From positions 1 to 56,506 of the forward strand of contig NZ_JAEHOB010000025.1 in NCBI RefSeq assembly GCF_016464705.1: a DNA stretch of 56,506 nucleotides, written 5' to 3'. This stretch comes from Qaidamihabitans albus. GTDB lineage: Bacteria > Actinomycetota > Actinomycetes > Mycobacteriales > Pseudonocardiaceae. Below the pieces are notes generated by a model. That model made no database searches. It saw only the letters and a list, made by a program, of their open reading frames with translations, and was not told where the DNA came from. The translations under genes and the position numbers were made by a program. This document shows, one piece after another, positions 17,246-26,052 of the stretch; position 1 is the first letter of the stretch, and each line of letters begins with the position of its first letter.

Positions 17246-17752
17246 GTGCACAAGGCACACACCGTCGTGGACAGCCCTGTCGGCCCGCTCACTCTGGTCG
17301 GCGTCGACGGAGCGCTCACCGGCCTCTACATGGCCTGCCAGCGGCACCGGCCGCCGCAGGAGACGTTCGGCGAGCCCGACGCCGCGCCGTTCGGCCTCGT
17401 CATCGAGCAACTGGCCGAGTACTTCACGGGGGTCCGCGGCGAGTTCGACGTGCCGATAAGGCTGACGGGCACACCGTTCCAGCGCACGGTGTGGACGGCG
17501 CTGCGCGACATTCCCTACGGCGAGACGGTGTCCTACGGTGAGCTTGCCCAGCGGATCGGGAGGCCGACCGCCGCGCGGGCGGTCGGCTTGGCCAACGGCA
17601 AGAACCCGATCGGCATCATCGTGCCCTGCCACCGCGTCGTGGGTGCCACCGGCCATCTCACCGGCTACGGCGGCGGGCTGGAACGGAAACGGCACCTGCT
17701 CGACGCCGAACGAAATGTGGTCGTCCACGGCAGGTCTTCGTCTCGGCCGTGA
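17246..17752 (+). CDS. ogt: Methylated-DNA-[protein]-cysteine S-methyltransferase
   Basis: 168 residues. The suicide-acceptor motif PCHRV is present, with the HTH-like FQRTVWTALRDIPYGETVSYGELA and the NPIGIIVPCHRVVG core. It repairs O6-methylguanine in one turnover per protein. GTG 17246 follows GGAAGGG by about 8 nt; the gene directly follows the Ada-AlkA fusion, so the two form a compact alkylation-repair operon whose first product is probably its own activator. Confidence 0.94.
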   Translation: MHKAHTVVDSPVGPLTLVGVDGALTGLYMACQRHRPPQETFGEPDAAPFGLVIEQLAEYFTGVRGEFDVPIRLTGTPFQRTVWTALRDIPYGETVSYGELAQRIGRPTAARAVGLANGKNPIGIIVPCHRVVGATGHLTGYGGGLERKRHLLDAERNVVVHGRSSSRP

Positions 17753-17761
17753 TCCGGCCGC

Positions 17762-18322
17762 CTAGCCGTGGGCTCGGCGGGTGGCGGCGTGTCGCATGTC
17801 GTCGGCGGTTTCCGGTGCCCTCGCCGACCTGGGCCGCCGCGCCATGCGAATCGCCAGGATCAGAAGCACGAAAGCGCCGACAGCGGCGGCGAATCGGATG
17901 TCGTGGAAGACTCCCCAGGTGCTCAGCCGCTCCTCGTAGTCGTCCGGGAGACGCCCGGCCGCCCATTCCCTGATCTCGCCGTTGATCGGTACGTTGCCGA
18001 AGACGGTCGTCACCAGCGCGGTGGCGGCGAGACCGGTCGCGGCTGTCAGCAAAGCCCGCGCAGCACCGCGGGTGACGACTGCGGACCAGACCAGAGTCAC
18101 GATCGTCGTGCCCATCAACAGCGGCATGATCGTCCCGTTTCGCTGCATCAGCTCGACCCGGTAGGTCAGGTGCACGTCCAGCGGGACGGCGGCGAAGGTC
18201 GGCGCGACGTTGGCCCAGCCGTACAGGAACGCGCCGGCGAGCAGGCCGGCCGAGAGCAGGGCGAGTCCCGTGGCGAGCCTCGCGTGCACAGTGGGGGGAG
18301 GGTTCGTTGTCATGGTGGACAT
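17762..18322 (-). CDS. DUF1772 (anthrone-oxygenase-like) membrane protein
   Basis: About 186 residues with four hydrophobic segments (ATGLALLSAGLLAGAFLYG, MPLLMGTTIVTLVWSAVV, ALLTAATGLAATALVTTVFG, FAAAVGAFVLLILAI). The loop FGNVPINGEIREW is typical of DUF1772 proteins, some of which are anthrone oxygenases. Start at ATG 18322 with GAAGGAG 12 nt upstream; ATG 18313 is an alternative. Lies downstream of the esterase-like gene on the same strand, possibly co-transcribed. Confidence 0.8.
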   Translation of the reverse strand: MSTMTTNPPPTVHARLATGLALLSAGLLAGAFLYGWANVAPTFAAVPLDVHLTYRVELMQRNGTIMPLLMGTTIVTLVWSAVVTRGAARALLTAATGLAATALVTTVFGNVPINGEIREWAAGRLPDDYEERLSTWGVFHDIRFAAAVGAFVLLILAIRMARRPRSARAPETADDMRHAATRRAHG

Positions 18323-18381
18323 GAGCTCGCAAGCTCCTTCTACGGCCGGCCGCCGGACGATGTCGGCGACGATGGTTCGGG

Positions 18382-19626
18382 TCACCGCGGTCTGATGCGT
18401 TGGTCGGTGGTCTGCAGTCGTGGCACGTAGGCCACCGCATCCAGCGCGTCGAACGCCGGTATGCCAAGGAAACCGTTCTCCGCGCGGAACTTCCGGACGG
18501 ACGCGGCGTCGTCGATCTCGGGCCGCGCGGCGCGCAGATCGGCGATCGTCAACGCCGCGTCGCTCTCGAAAGCCGCCTCGACGCTGTCCGGCTCGGGCTC
18601 GGGCAAGGCATGTTCGACGAGTTCGAGGCCGGTCGGTTCGTCGGGGTTGAGCGCTCCCGCGGCGATCCGCCCGTGGTTTCCGGTCGCGGCGATCGCCACG
18701 TAGTCGTCCCCGAGTGCGTTTCGCAGATGGTATCCGGCGGGGAAGAGCCCCGCCGCTCCTTCGTGCTCGACCGGCGTCGCGCGAATGTGGACGTTGTGGA
18801 CCGCCAGTACGATCTTGCTGTCAGGTTCGAGTTCGAGTCGCCGCAGAACCGACTCGGCCATGAAGGCGTCCAGTGAAGTCGTCCCGACCGCCAGCCCTTG
18901 CCCGGCCATGTCCCGCTGGAAGTGGTCCACGAGCCAGGCACCCCGCAGGTAGCTCATTGCCGCGTCACGTTCGGCCGTCCGCCGGGTGGACATGCTTTCC
19001 ATCCGGCCGAGGAGCCTGCTCAGCGTCGCCGTGACGGTGTCCCGGACTCGCTCGTCGGTCGCCAGGTAGTTGTGCAGGGCCTTCATCGGTGCCGCGTCGT
19101 GGTAGGTGCCGGCCGCGGTGATCGCCCGTTCGAGCAAGGGAAGCGTGTCCGGGTCGGCCTGCCTCGACCAGTCGGCGACCCTCCGCAGTTCGGGAAGGGG
19201 TGATCCGCCACCATCACCGGCAAGGGTGCCTGCGAAACGCACGGCGCGGCTCGCCGTCGCGTTGTGCGCCCGGAGCCAGCGCAGCGCATCGTGCATCTCC
19301 CGGCAGTCGGTCAGGGCCATGGTGGCGGTTCCGGTGAGTCCGGCCAGCTCGCCCGGGCCACCTCGGACCCAGTCGTCGACCGCCTCGGACGCGACATACG
19401 GTGCTTCGAAGGCGTACACGGTGAAGCCGCAGCGTTCGACGAGGAAACGCAACAGGCGGTGTCGCAACAGGTAGAACTCGCGAACGTGGTGGGCGCTCTC
19501 CCCGATCGCGACCACGCGCGCGTCACCAACCAGCGCGCGCAGCGGTTCGAGATCGTCGAGCGGCGCGGCCGGGTCGATCGTGTCGGCGGCCATCGCGCTG
19601 GCCTTGACCCACTGCGCGAACCTCAT
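18382..19626 (-). CDS. Erythromycin-esterase-family protein (cytoplasmic)
   Basis: 414 residues of the Ere superfamily. Active-site segments are visible: VVAIGESAHHVREFYLLRHR, FTVYAFEAPYVAS, CREMHDALRWLRAHN and ILAVHNVHIRATP. There is no signal peptide. Ere enzymes hydrolyse macrolide lactones, but the superfamily is broad and several branches do not act on macrolides, so resistance should not be assumed. Start at ATG 19626. A promoter (TTGACA-17-TAGCTT) lies upstream and the divergent TetR gene probably controls it. A secreted relative is at 43612. Confidence 0.82.
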   Translation of the reverse strand: MRFAQWVKASAMAADTIDPAAPLDDLEPLRALVGDARVVAIGESAHHVREFYLLRHRLLRFLVERCGFTVYAFEAPYVASEAVDDWVRGGPGELAGLTGTATMALTDCREMHDALRWLRAHNATASRAVRFAGTLAGDGGGSPLPELRRVADWSRQADPDTLPLLERAITAAGTYHDAAPMKALHNYLATDERVRDTVTATLSRLLGRMESMSTRRTAERDAAMSYLRGAWLVDHFQRDMAGQGLAVGTTSLDAFMAESVLRRLELEPDSKIVLAVHNVHIRATPVEHEGAAGLFPAGYHLRNALGDDYVAIAATGNHGRIAAGALNPDEPTGLELVEHALPEPEPDSVEAAFESDAALTIADLRAARPEIDDAASVRKFRAENGFLGIPAFDALDAVAYVPRLQTTDQRIRPR

Positions 19627-19685
19627 GACCACTTCCCCCCGCCGGCACGATCACGACTGGACCGTTAACTCTTACAGCAATGACA

Positions 19686-19714
19686 AAGCTAGCGATCTCT
19701 TACGTGCATGTCAA
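19686..19714 (-). promoter_or_regulatory. Promoter of the esterase-like gene
   Basis: Minus-strand TTGACA (19714-19709) and TAGCTT (19691-19686) with a 17-bp spacer, close to the ideal SigA promoter, 60 bp upstream of the ATG and within the divergent region shared with the TetR gene. Confidence 0.65.
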
Positions 19715-19733
19715 ATATTGCTAGAGTGGGAGA

Positions 19734-20357
19734 ATGCCCGAAACGAGGACCCGCCGACCCCGGCGCGCCGACGCCGAGCGCAGCCGAGCCGCGATCTTGC
19801 ACGCGGCCGCGCGAGTTCTCGGTGAGCAGCCGGACGCCGGCCTCGACGACATCGCCGCGGCCGCGGACGTCACCCGCCAGACCGTGTACGCCCATTACAG
19901 CTCCCGCCAGAACCTGATCAGCGCGGTGATCGACCACGTAACCGCCGAGGTCGTCGCGGCGCTGGACGAGGCCGGCGCGGAACACGCGGAATCGGCCGAA
20001 GCCGCCATCGTGCGGTTGCTGGACGCGAGCCGGGTAGCGGTCGACCGCTACCCGTTGATCCTGCGGCCACCGCCGGTGGACCCGCACGAGTCGCACGGTC
20101 TCCACCGCCCGATCTTCGACCGGTTCGCCGAGGTCATCGAGCGTGGCAGGCGCGCTCACGAGTTCACCGACCGGCTCCCGCTCGACTGGCTGGTCGCGGC
20201 GACCATCGCGCTCGCCCATACCGCCGCCGCCGAGGTCGCCGGCGGACGAATGACGGCCGACGATGCCGAGGACGCCCTGCGGCAGAGCGCGCTCAAGATG
20301 CTCCGCGACGAGGTGTCCCCGGGTGCCCGGGGACCGACGATCACGACCGCGCATTGA
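19734..20357 (+). CDS. TetR-family transcriptional regulator
   Basis: 207 residues. The HTH occupies about residues 12-60 (AAILHAAARVLGEQPDAGLDDIAAAADVTRQTVYAHYSSRQNL), followed by a TetR_C-type helical domain. Divergent from the erythromycin-esterase-like gene with a 107-bp intergenic region, so it is the likely repressor of that gene and of itself. The ATG at 19734 is very close to a GGGAG sequence. Confidence 0.9.
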   Translation: MPETRTRRPRRADAERSRAAILHAAARVLGEQPDAGLDDIAAAADVTRQTVYAHYSSRQNLISAVIDHVTAEVVAALDEAGAEHAESAEAAIVRLLDASRVAVDRYPLILRPPPVDPHESHGLHRPIFDRFAEVIERGRRAHEFTDRLPLDWLVAATIALAHTAAAEVAGGRMTADDAEDALRQSALKMLRDEVSPGARGPTITTAH

Positions 20358-20375
20358 CCATGGCCCGGAGAACGA

Positions 20376-20990
20376 TCAGTCGTTCCGCGGTAGCAGCCCG
20401 TTGGCGACGATGTCGGTGGCGCTCTGGAGCAGGTCGCGCAGTTCGGGTTCGGACCGGCGCAGGCGGTCCGGGCGCCAGCCGAGGCTGATGATTCCGTTCC
20501 AGGCCGACCAGAGGACGGTGGCGACCTCTTGCGGGTCGACCGGCCGCACCGCTCCTTCGTCGATGCCGCGCCTGATCGCGTCGACCATCCGGCGGTTCTG
20601 TTCGTCCACCGACCGGGCGAGGCGGTCGGCCAGTTCCCGGCCTGCGGGGTACTGACCGGGCTCACCCGGGAAGGCGAGCATCCGGAAGTACTCGGGATTC
20701 TCGAGGTAGAACCGCAGGTACTCCTCCGCCGCCGCATAGAGCCGCTGCACCGGATCCCGGTCCGGCGTGTACGCCAGGTCCATGAACCGCCGGTCCGCGT
20801 CGAGGGCGCCCTCGACGACGGCCGCGTGCAGGCCGGCCTTCGAGCCGAAGTGGTTGTAGATCGACCCGACCGCCACTCCGGCCCGGCCGGCGATCTCCTC
20901 CACGGTCACGTCCTCGATCGAACGCTCGGTGAGGATCTCCTGCGCGGCGCGCAACAGCGCGTCGATCGTGCGCCGGCGGCGCGGGTCCAT
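20376..20990 (-). CDS. TetR-family transcriptional regulator
   Basis: 204 residues. HTH about 5-55 (RRTIDALLRAAQEILTERSIEDVTVEEIAGRAGVAVGSIYNHFGSKAGLHA) and a C-terminal domain with the EYLRFYLENPEYFRMLAFPG helix pair typical of TetR_C_11-like proteins. Start at ATG 20990, downstream of two near-identical imperfect palindromes (21005-21021 and 21057-21073). Probably represses the divergent alpha/beta hydrolase gene. Confidence 0.9.
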   Translation of the reverse strand: MDPRRRRTIDALLRAAQEILTERSIEDVTVEEIAGRAGVAVGSIYNHFGSKAGLHAAVVEGALDADRRFMDLAYTPDRDPVQRLYAAAEEYLRFYLENPEYFRMLAFPGEPGQYPAGRELADRLARSVDEQNRRMVDAIRRGIDEGAVRPVDPQEVATVLWSAWNGIISLGWRPDRLRRSEPELRDLLQSATDIVANGLLPRND

Positions 20991-21004
20991 GACCACCCCC
21001 GGAT

Positions 21005-21073
21005 CTTGTATCCATTGCAAGAAGTGCGACCGAATGCTAGCTTAAGCTGGCAAGTTCTTGTAACCACTGCAAG
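21005..21073. promoter_or_regulatory. Two TetR operator copies CTTGTA-N-CCA-Y-TGCAAG
   Basis: CTTGTATCCATTGCAAG at 21005-21021 and CTTGTAACCACTGCAAG at 21057-21073, both followed by AAGT. The 52-bp offset is about five helical turns, so two dimers would sit on the same face of the DNA, covering both divergent promoters. Confidence 0.78.
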
Positions 21074-21164
21074 AAGTTGGCCGGAGGCTCAGCGTGATGT
21101 TCGGGCGGGCAGGGTGGTCGGTGGCGGTCGGTCGCGGTGAATCCGCACCACGAAGGCGCCGGCC

Positions 21165-22062
21165 ATGACGGGCCACGCCTTCCGGGACACCCGCCTCGGC
21201 GCCGCGCGTGAGGTCGAGCTGCCCTCGGGCACGGTGCGCTACCACGACGCCGGGACGGGACCCGTCCTCGTCTTCGTGCACGGCTACCTGGTCAACGCGA
21301 ACGTCTGGCGCAAGGTCGTGCCACCGCTCGCCGGGCACTTCCGGTGCATCACGCCGGACTGGCCGCTCGGTTCCCACACGGTGCCGATGCGGCGGGACGC
21401 CGACCTGACTCCCCCCCGGCATCGCCGGGGTGATCGCGCAGTTCCTCGATGCGCTCGATCTGCGCGAGGTGACCCTGGTGGGTAACGACTCGGGCGGCGC
21501 CTACAGCCAGATCGTCGCCGCCGCGCACCCCGCGCGCATCGCCCGCCTTGTGCTCAACAGCTGCGAGACCCCCGAGTGCACCTGGCCGCCGACGCCGGGC
21601 GGGTTCGGCCTGCTCAAGGCCACGGCCGCGCACCCGGCGAGCTACCGCACGCTCTACCAGCTCCTGCGGATATCCCGCACCTGGCGCTGGCGCAACACCT
21701 ACGGGTGGCTGGCGAAGTACCCCATCGACGCACACGTGATGAACAGCTTCGTTCGCCCCGTCCTCACCGACCCGGCGATCCGCCACGACGGCCGCAAGGC
21801 GATCGGTAGCGTGTCGGCCCGCCACAGCCGCGCCGCCGCCGACCACCTCGCCGCGCATTTCACCAAGCCGCTGCTGCTGGCCTGGGCCGCCGACGACCAC
21901 GTCTTTCCGCTCACCCACGCGCAACGGTTCGCCACCCGGCTCAACGCACCCCTCGAAACCATTCCGGACAGCTACACCTACACGGCCGAGGACCAACCAC
22001 ACCGCACAGCCGCCATCCTCCGGGACTGGATGCACTCCACCGTCGACAAGGGACGACCATGA
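21165..22062 (+). pseudogene. Alpha/beta hydrolase split by a frameshift in a C7 run
   Basis: Residues 1-82 read from 21165 (VHGYLVNANVWRKV, PDWPLGSHTVPMRRDADLTPP) and the rest from about 21420 in another frame (GIAGVIAQFLDALDLREVTLVGNDSGGAYSQ with nucleophile elbow GNDSGG; late WAADDHVFP). The paralogue at 42709-43566 shows PRGVAG at the join, so six rather than seven C residues are expected at 21411-21417. One extra base breaks an otherwise intact gene of about 298 residues. Could be a real mutation, slippage or a sequencing error. Confidence 0.85.
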
Positions 22063-22169
22063 CGAACAGGCCCGGCGACTGGTAGTGTCGGCGATCTCGG
22101 ATCCGCAACCTCCCTCCTGATCATCGGGGGCGGCGCAAGATCTCCGTTGTCACGTTGGAGGGTCTTGCG

Positions 22170-23126
22170 ATGGATGGAATCACACGCGTCCCGAACACAT
22201 CGCACGCCCGTCTGTGCCTGCTGACCGTCGTCAGCGCCAGGAAGGACGCGGGAAGCAGCCCCACGAGGATCGTCGGGAGGAGCTTGGCGCGGCAGCTGCT
22301 GGACGCCGGGGACCGGGTGCGTGTTCTCGCCGAGCCCGAGCAGGTGGACGGCTGGCCTGACGGGGTCGAGGTCGTCGAGGGGTCCATCACCCGGCCGCTG
22401 GAGCACGCCGGGGTCTTCACCGGCGTTGACGGCGTCTTTCTCGCCGGGGCCATACCGGCGACGGTGCGGGATGCGCTGGAGATCGCCAAGGGTGCCGGTG
22501 TGCGGCGGATCGTCGTGCTGTCCTCGCACGGGCCGGAGTACGAGGAGACCTATTCGCCGGAGACCTGGTTCTGGCTGGCCATCGAGCGTGCCGTCGAGCG
22601 CTCGGGGATGGGGTGGACGCACATCCGCCCGTCGGCGGTGATGGGGGCGATGATCGAGGGCACCTATCCGGCCACCGGATCGGACTGGCCGGACACGATC
22701 AGCGGTGAGCGCATCGTGCGGGAGGCCTTCCTGGACGGCGGCCACTATCCCTTCATCCACGAGGACGATCTCGCCGCCGTCGCGGTGGCGGCGCTGCGTA
22801 CCGACGACCATGTCGGCGCCGTCGTGGAGGCCGTCGGACTGCCGATCAACACCCGGTCGCGCGTGACGAGCATCGCCGAAGCCATCGGCCGCGATATCTC
22901 CGCCGTCGAGGTGGCGCCGGAGGAAAGTCGCGCGACCTGGCGGCGTCGCGGCTGGCCCGACAGCGGCATCGACGTGACGCTCTACGCCCTGCAGGAGTAC
23001 GGCGCGCGGCTCACCGAACTCACCCGGTGGACGCTCGACCAGCGCCCGACCGTGCGCGAGAGCACCGGTCTCCCCATGCGCGGCTTCGACGACTGGGCGA
23101 GCGAGAACGCCCACCTGTTCCGCTGA
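22170..23126 (+). CDS. NmrA-like/atypical SDR NAD(P)-binding protein with abnormal N-terminus
   Basis: 318 residues. From about residue 35 (IVGRSLARQLLDAGDRVRVLAE) the protein follows the NmrA/atypical short-chain dehydrogenase pattern (VEVVEGSITRPLEHAGVFTGVDGVFLAG; VRRIVVLSSHG; WTHIRPSAVMGAM; YPFIHEDDLAAVAVAAL). The first 34 residues do not show the expected beta strand and GxxGxxG dinucleotide loop; the position is filled by LLTVVSARKDAGSSPTR. Start ATG 22170 has GGAGG 7 nt upstream. Either the N-terminus was replaced by a rearrangement or the cofactor loop has been lost. Confidence 0.75.
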   Translation: MDGITRVPNTSHARLCLLTVVSARKDAGSSPTRIVGRSLARQLLDAGDRVRVLAEPEQVDGWPDGVEVVEGSITRPLEHAGVFTGVDGVFLAGAIPATVRDALEIAKGAGVRRIVVLSSHGPEYEETYSPETWFWLAIERAVERSGMGWTHIRPSAVMGAMIEGTYPATGSDWPDTISGERIVREAFLDGGHYPFIHEDDLAAVAVAALRTDDHVGAVVEAVGLPINTRSRVTSIAEAIGRDISAVEVAPEESRATWRRRGWPDSGIDVTLYALQEYGARLTELTRWTLDQRPTVRESTGLPMRGFDDWASENAHLFR

Positions 23127-23278
23127 ACGTCCACTCCGCCACGAAGTGCGCATCTCCTTCGGCGTGATCCCCGACCACGCCGAACACCGGACACCGACCC
23201 CCGGCCCGCGCGAAGTCGCCCTCTACAAGGCTTTCCGGCAACTCACCCAACAGGCGGTCACGGACTCGGCGCACGAAC

Positions 23279-24472
23279 CTACGTCACTGTGGAACTGCTG
23301 CGGTCCAGCTCACCCCGTCGTGAAGCGGGGCCGGGCTTGGGGCGCCCGGCGAGTTCCGGGATGAGGGTCGCGATCCCGAGCACCGCCATCGCGGCTCCCA
23401 CCCACAACGGGGCGCGCAGACCGAAACCGCTGATCGCCAGGCCGCCGATCGAGGATCCGAGGATGACGCCGAGGGTGATGAAGGAGGAGTGGACCGTGTT
23501 GACCAGCGGGCGGGCATTCGCGGTGCGCTGGACCCGGGTGATCATCGCCGGGTTCATCGTCACCCCGACCAGGCCGATGCCCAGCATGAATCCCACCGCG
23601 GGGAGGCGCAGATCGGCCAGCAGCGCGAACCCGGTCAGGAAGAGCAGATTGAGGATCAGGCCGTAGACCAGTACGGGGATCGTGTACCGGTCGGCGAGGC
23701 GGCCGACCGCGGTGTTGCCGACCACGGTCGCGGCCCCGTAGGCGACGAGCAGGAGCGGCACCGTTCCCGCGCTGATCCCGGTGACCTCGGTGAGGATCGG
23801 GGTGAAGTAGCTGAACGCGGAGAACGTCGCACCGATGATGAGCGTGCTCGTGGCAAACACCAGCCACAGCCTGGGATTGCGGAAGGCGGCCAGCTCCCTT
23901 CGGACGTTGCCGCCGTCGTCGGCGGGCCGAATGCGGGGCACCGCGGCGATCGTGCACAGGGCGGCGAGGGCCGTCAGTACCGCGATGGCCCAGAACGCGG
24001 CGCGCCAGCCGAACCGGGTGCCGATCAAGGTGGCCAGTGGCAGTCCCAGCAGTGTGCCGAGCATCAGGCCGTTCATCACCGCCGCGATGGCTCTTCCGCG
24101 TACCTCCGGGCGCGTGAGCTGGGCGCTCAGTGAGATGGAGACTCCGAAGAACGCGGCCGCCGCGGTCCCGGTGATGAGTCGGGCCACGAGCATGACTCCG
24201 TAGCCGGACGCGGTGGCCGCCAGCAGGTTTCCCCCGAGAAAGATCACGAACAACGCCAGCAGCGCGTGCTTCGGCGGCAGTTTGAGCACCGCGACGGTCA
24301 GCAGCGGGCCGCCGAAGCTCATGGCCACCGCGAACGCGGTGATGAGGTAGCCGATCTGCGGGATGGTGGCAGCCAGCCCCTGCGCCATCTGCGGCATCAG
24401 CCCGGCCACGACGAACTCGCTGGTGACCATGGCGAAGATTCCCATGGCCAGGACGTAGACAGCACGAGGCAC
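23279..24472 (-). CDS. MFS drug-efflux-type transporter
   Basis: 397 residues with 12 predicted membrane helices, DHA1 family, similar in pattern to AraJ/Cmx-type exporters (ALAMGIFAMVTSEFVVAGLMPQMA in helix 1, RLITGTAAAAFFGVSISLSAQL before the first loop, GRAIAAVMNGLMLGTLLGLPLATL motif C region). The GTG 24472 with AGGAG 7 nt upstream is preferred to a TTG at 24487. The promoter contains TTTTG-N12-CAAAA, shared with the neighbouring TetR gene, so a TetR-controlled pump is likely. Substrate unknown. Confidence 0.9.
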   Translation of the reverse strand: MPRAVYVLAMGIFAMVTSEFVVAGLMPQMAQGLAATIPQIGYLITAFAVAMSFGGPLLTVAVLKLPPKHALLALFVIFLGGNLLAATASGYGVMLVARLITGTAAAAFFGVSISLSAQLTRPEVRGRAIAAVMNGLMLGTLLGLPLATLIGTRFGWRAAFWAIAVLTALAALCTIAAVPRIRPADDGGNVRRELAAFRNPRLWLVFATSTLIIGATFSAFSYFTPILTEVTGISAGTVPLLLVAYGAATVVGNTAVGRLADRYTIPVLVYGLILNLLFLTGFALLADLRLPAVGFMLGIGLVGVTMNPAMITRVQRTANARPLVNTVHSSFITLGVILGSSIGGLAISGFGLRAPLWVGAAMAVLGIATLIPELAGRPKPGPASRRGELDRSSSTVT

Positions 24473-24498
24473 TGTGGCGCTCCTCAATGTCGCACTAG

Positions 24499-24520
24499 TT
24501 TTGTATAGTTCAGTTCAAAA
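24499..24520. promoter_or_regulatory. TetR operator TTTTG-N12-CAAAA at the MFS gene
   Basis: Overlaps a TATACA -10-like box upstream of the MFS gene. The arms extend to AGTTTTG and CAAAACT. The same spaced palindrome occurs at 25174-25195 upstream of the TetR gene. Confidence 0.72.
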
Positions 24521-24559
24521 CTCGGGCACAAAAGGGCGGGAGTGGTACCCGCAGGGTGC

Positions 24560-25156
24560 TCAGCAGGTCAGGGCGTCCAGCGCGGTGGCCGCGATACCGT
24601 CGAGAGCCGCCCGATCCGCTCCCCCTTGGCCGGCGACACGGATTCCGGCGATCACACCGTTGACGAAGCGGGCCAGCGAGTCGGCATCGCGCGTGGACGT
24701 GATGTCGCCCTCGCGCTTTCCTGTCTCGATCGTGGCGCGCAGAACGGTCAGCCTGTGCGCCAGGTCGAGCTCCAGCATTCTCGCCGTCTCCGGATCACGC
24801 CCAGCGAGCTCCACTGTCGTGTTCACGGTCAGGCAGCCGATGCTGCCGCCCTCGCGCCTGTTGCGGAACTCGCCGTCGACCACGAGGGCGAGCAGCGCCC
24901 TGATCCGCTCGATCGCCGGCCGTTGGCGGTCTTCGAGGAGGGCGAACTGGGCCGCGTTCATGGCATCGATGTAGCGGGCGAGAACACGGGTGAACAGGTC
25001 GTGCTTGCTGTGGAACGTGTTGTAGATGCTGCTGCGGCCCAGGCCGGTGGCCGCGCACAGGTCCTGGGTCGACGTCGCCTCGTAGCCGTTCGCCCAGAAG
25101 GTGCGCATGGCCGCGTCCAGTGCCCGCTCCTCGTCGAACCTTCTCGGTCGTGCCAT
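24560..25156 (-). CDS. TetR-family transcriptional regulator
   Basis: 198 residues. HTH about 10-55 (DEERALDAAMRTFWANGYEATSTQDLCAATGLGRSSIYNTFHSKHDLF) with a TetR_C_16/YcdC-like ligand domain. Start at ATG 25156 gives the normal MARPRRF beginning. It lies upstream of the MFS gene on the same strand, and the same TTTTG-N12-CAAAA motif precedes both, so it most likely controls both. Confidence 0.9.
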   Translation of the reverse strand: MARPRRFDEERALDAAMRTFWANGYEATSTQDLCAATGLGRSSIYNTFHSKHDLFTRVLARYIDAMNAAQFALLEDRQRPAIERIRALLALVVDGEFRNRREGGSIGCLTVNTTVELAGRDPETARMLELDLAHRLTVLRATIETGKREGDITSTRDADSLARFVNGVIAGIRVAGQGGADRAALDGIAATALDALTC

Positions 25157-25173
25157 AACCGCACCGTAGCATG

Positions 25174-25195
25174 TTTTGGACTGGACGATGCAAAA
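25174..25195. promoter_or_regulatory. TetR operator TTTTG-N12-CAAAA at its own gene
   Basis: Second copy of the operator seen at the MFS gene, with the same 12-bp spacer, 17 bp upstream of the TetR ATG. Autorepression is expected. Confidence 0.7.
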
Positions 25196-25347
25196 TTCGC
25201 CGTGATCGTCGACACCCGCATCCGCCACCCCGCGACGCCCCGCAAGACTCGGAGCCTCCGCGATTCTTCCGGACAGCCTGAACAAGAAGCCAGGTTACGG
25301 CCAAAAACACGAATATGTAGAAGAGCCACGAGAGACCGAGTGCGACT

Positions 25348-26052
25348 CTATCGGCGTGGGAGGTCGCCGGTGGTCGTGATGGTGTTCGCGAGCTTTCGGA
25401 TCTTGATGTTGCGGTCTTGCGAGATGCGCATGAGCAGGTCGAACGCCTCGTCCTCGGTGAGTTTGTGGCGCTCCATGATGATGCCGAGGGCTTCGCCGAT
25501 GTCCTGGCGTGTGCCGATCGCCTCGTGCAGTTGTGCGTTGGTGTGGGCACTGGCGAGCGCGACAGCGGCGTGCGAGGCGAGGATCCATCCCGTTTGCTCG
25601 GAGCGTTCGGTGAACGCGCCCGGCTGGGGGGAGTACAGGTTCAGCGCTCCAAGATCATTCTTGCCGTCGGTGAACAGCAGGAAGCCCATCATGCTGCCGA
25701 CGCCGAGCTCGCGTGCCTTGGGTGCGAACCGGGGCCACCGTTGCTCGGTGGTGGTCATATCGGCGATCCGGTAGACCTCTTCTTTGTTGTAGGCCGCGTC
25801 GAAACACGGCCCTTCTCGTAGGTCTGCCTGCATGCGGTCGGAGGCTCGGACCACGTTGTCGGTAGCCGTCATCGTCACGACGCGGCCGCCACGCAGGACG
25901 AGGATTCCGGCAGCCTCGCAGCCCTCCACCAGGTCCGCCGCATGAACCACGATCCGGTCCAGGGTGTGCTGCACCGAGTCCTGGGCCAGCAGGTCACGAG
26001 CCATTCGTGCCATTGCGATCGCCAGCTCCTGCCAGCCTCGCGCCTCCGACAC
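25348..26052 (-). CDS. GAF-ANTAR domain antitermination regulator
   Basis: 234 residues from a GTG. A GAF sensor domain (about 20-165: GCEAAGILVLRGGRVVTMTATDN, GPCFDAAYNKEEVYRIADM, LLFTDGKNDLGALNLYSP) is followed by an ANTAR RNA-binding domain (about 170-225: IGTRQDIGEALGIIMERHKLTEDEAFDLLMRISQDRN). ANTAR proteins bind paired RNA stem-loops and prevent transcription termination; actinobacterial GAF-ANTAR proteins are numerous and often stress-related. No target leader is evident next to it. Confidence 0.92.
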   Translation of the reverse strand: MSEARGWQELAIAMARMARDLLAQDSVQHTLDRIVVHAADLVEGCEAAGILVLRGGRVVTMTATDNVVRASDRMQADLREGPCFDAAYNKEEVYRIADMTTTEQRWPRFAPKARELGVGSMMGFLLFTDGKNDLGALNLYSPQPGAFTERSEQTGWILASHAAVALASAHTNAQLHEAIGTRQDIGEALGIIMERHKLTEDEAFDLLMRISQDRNIKIRKLANTITTTGDLPRR

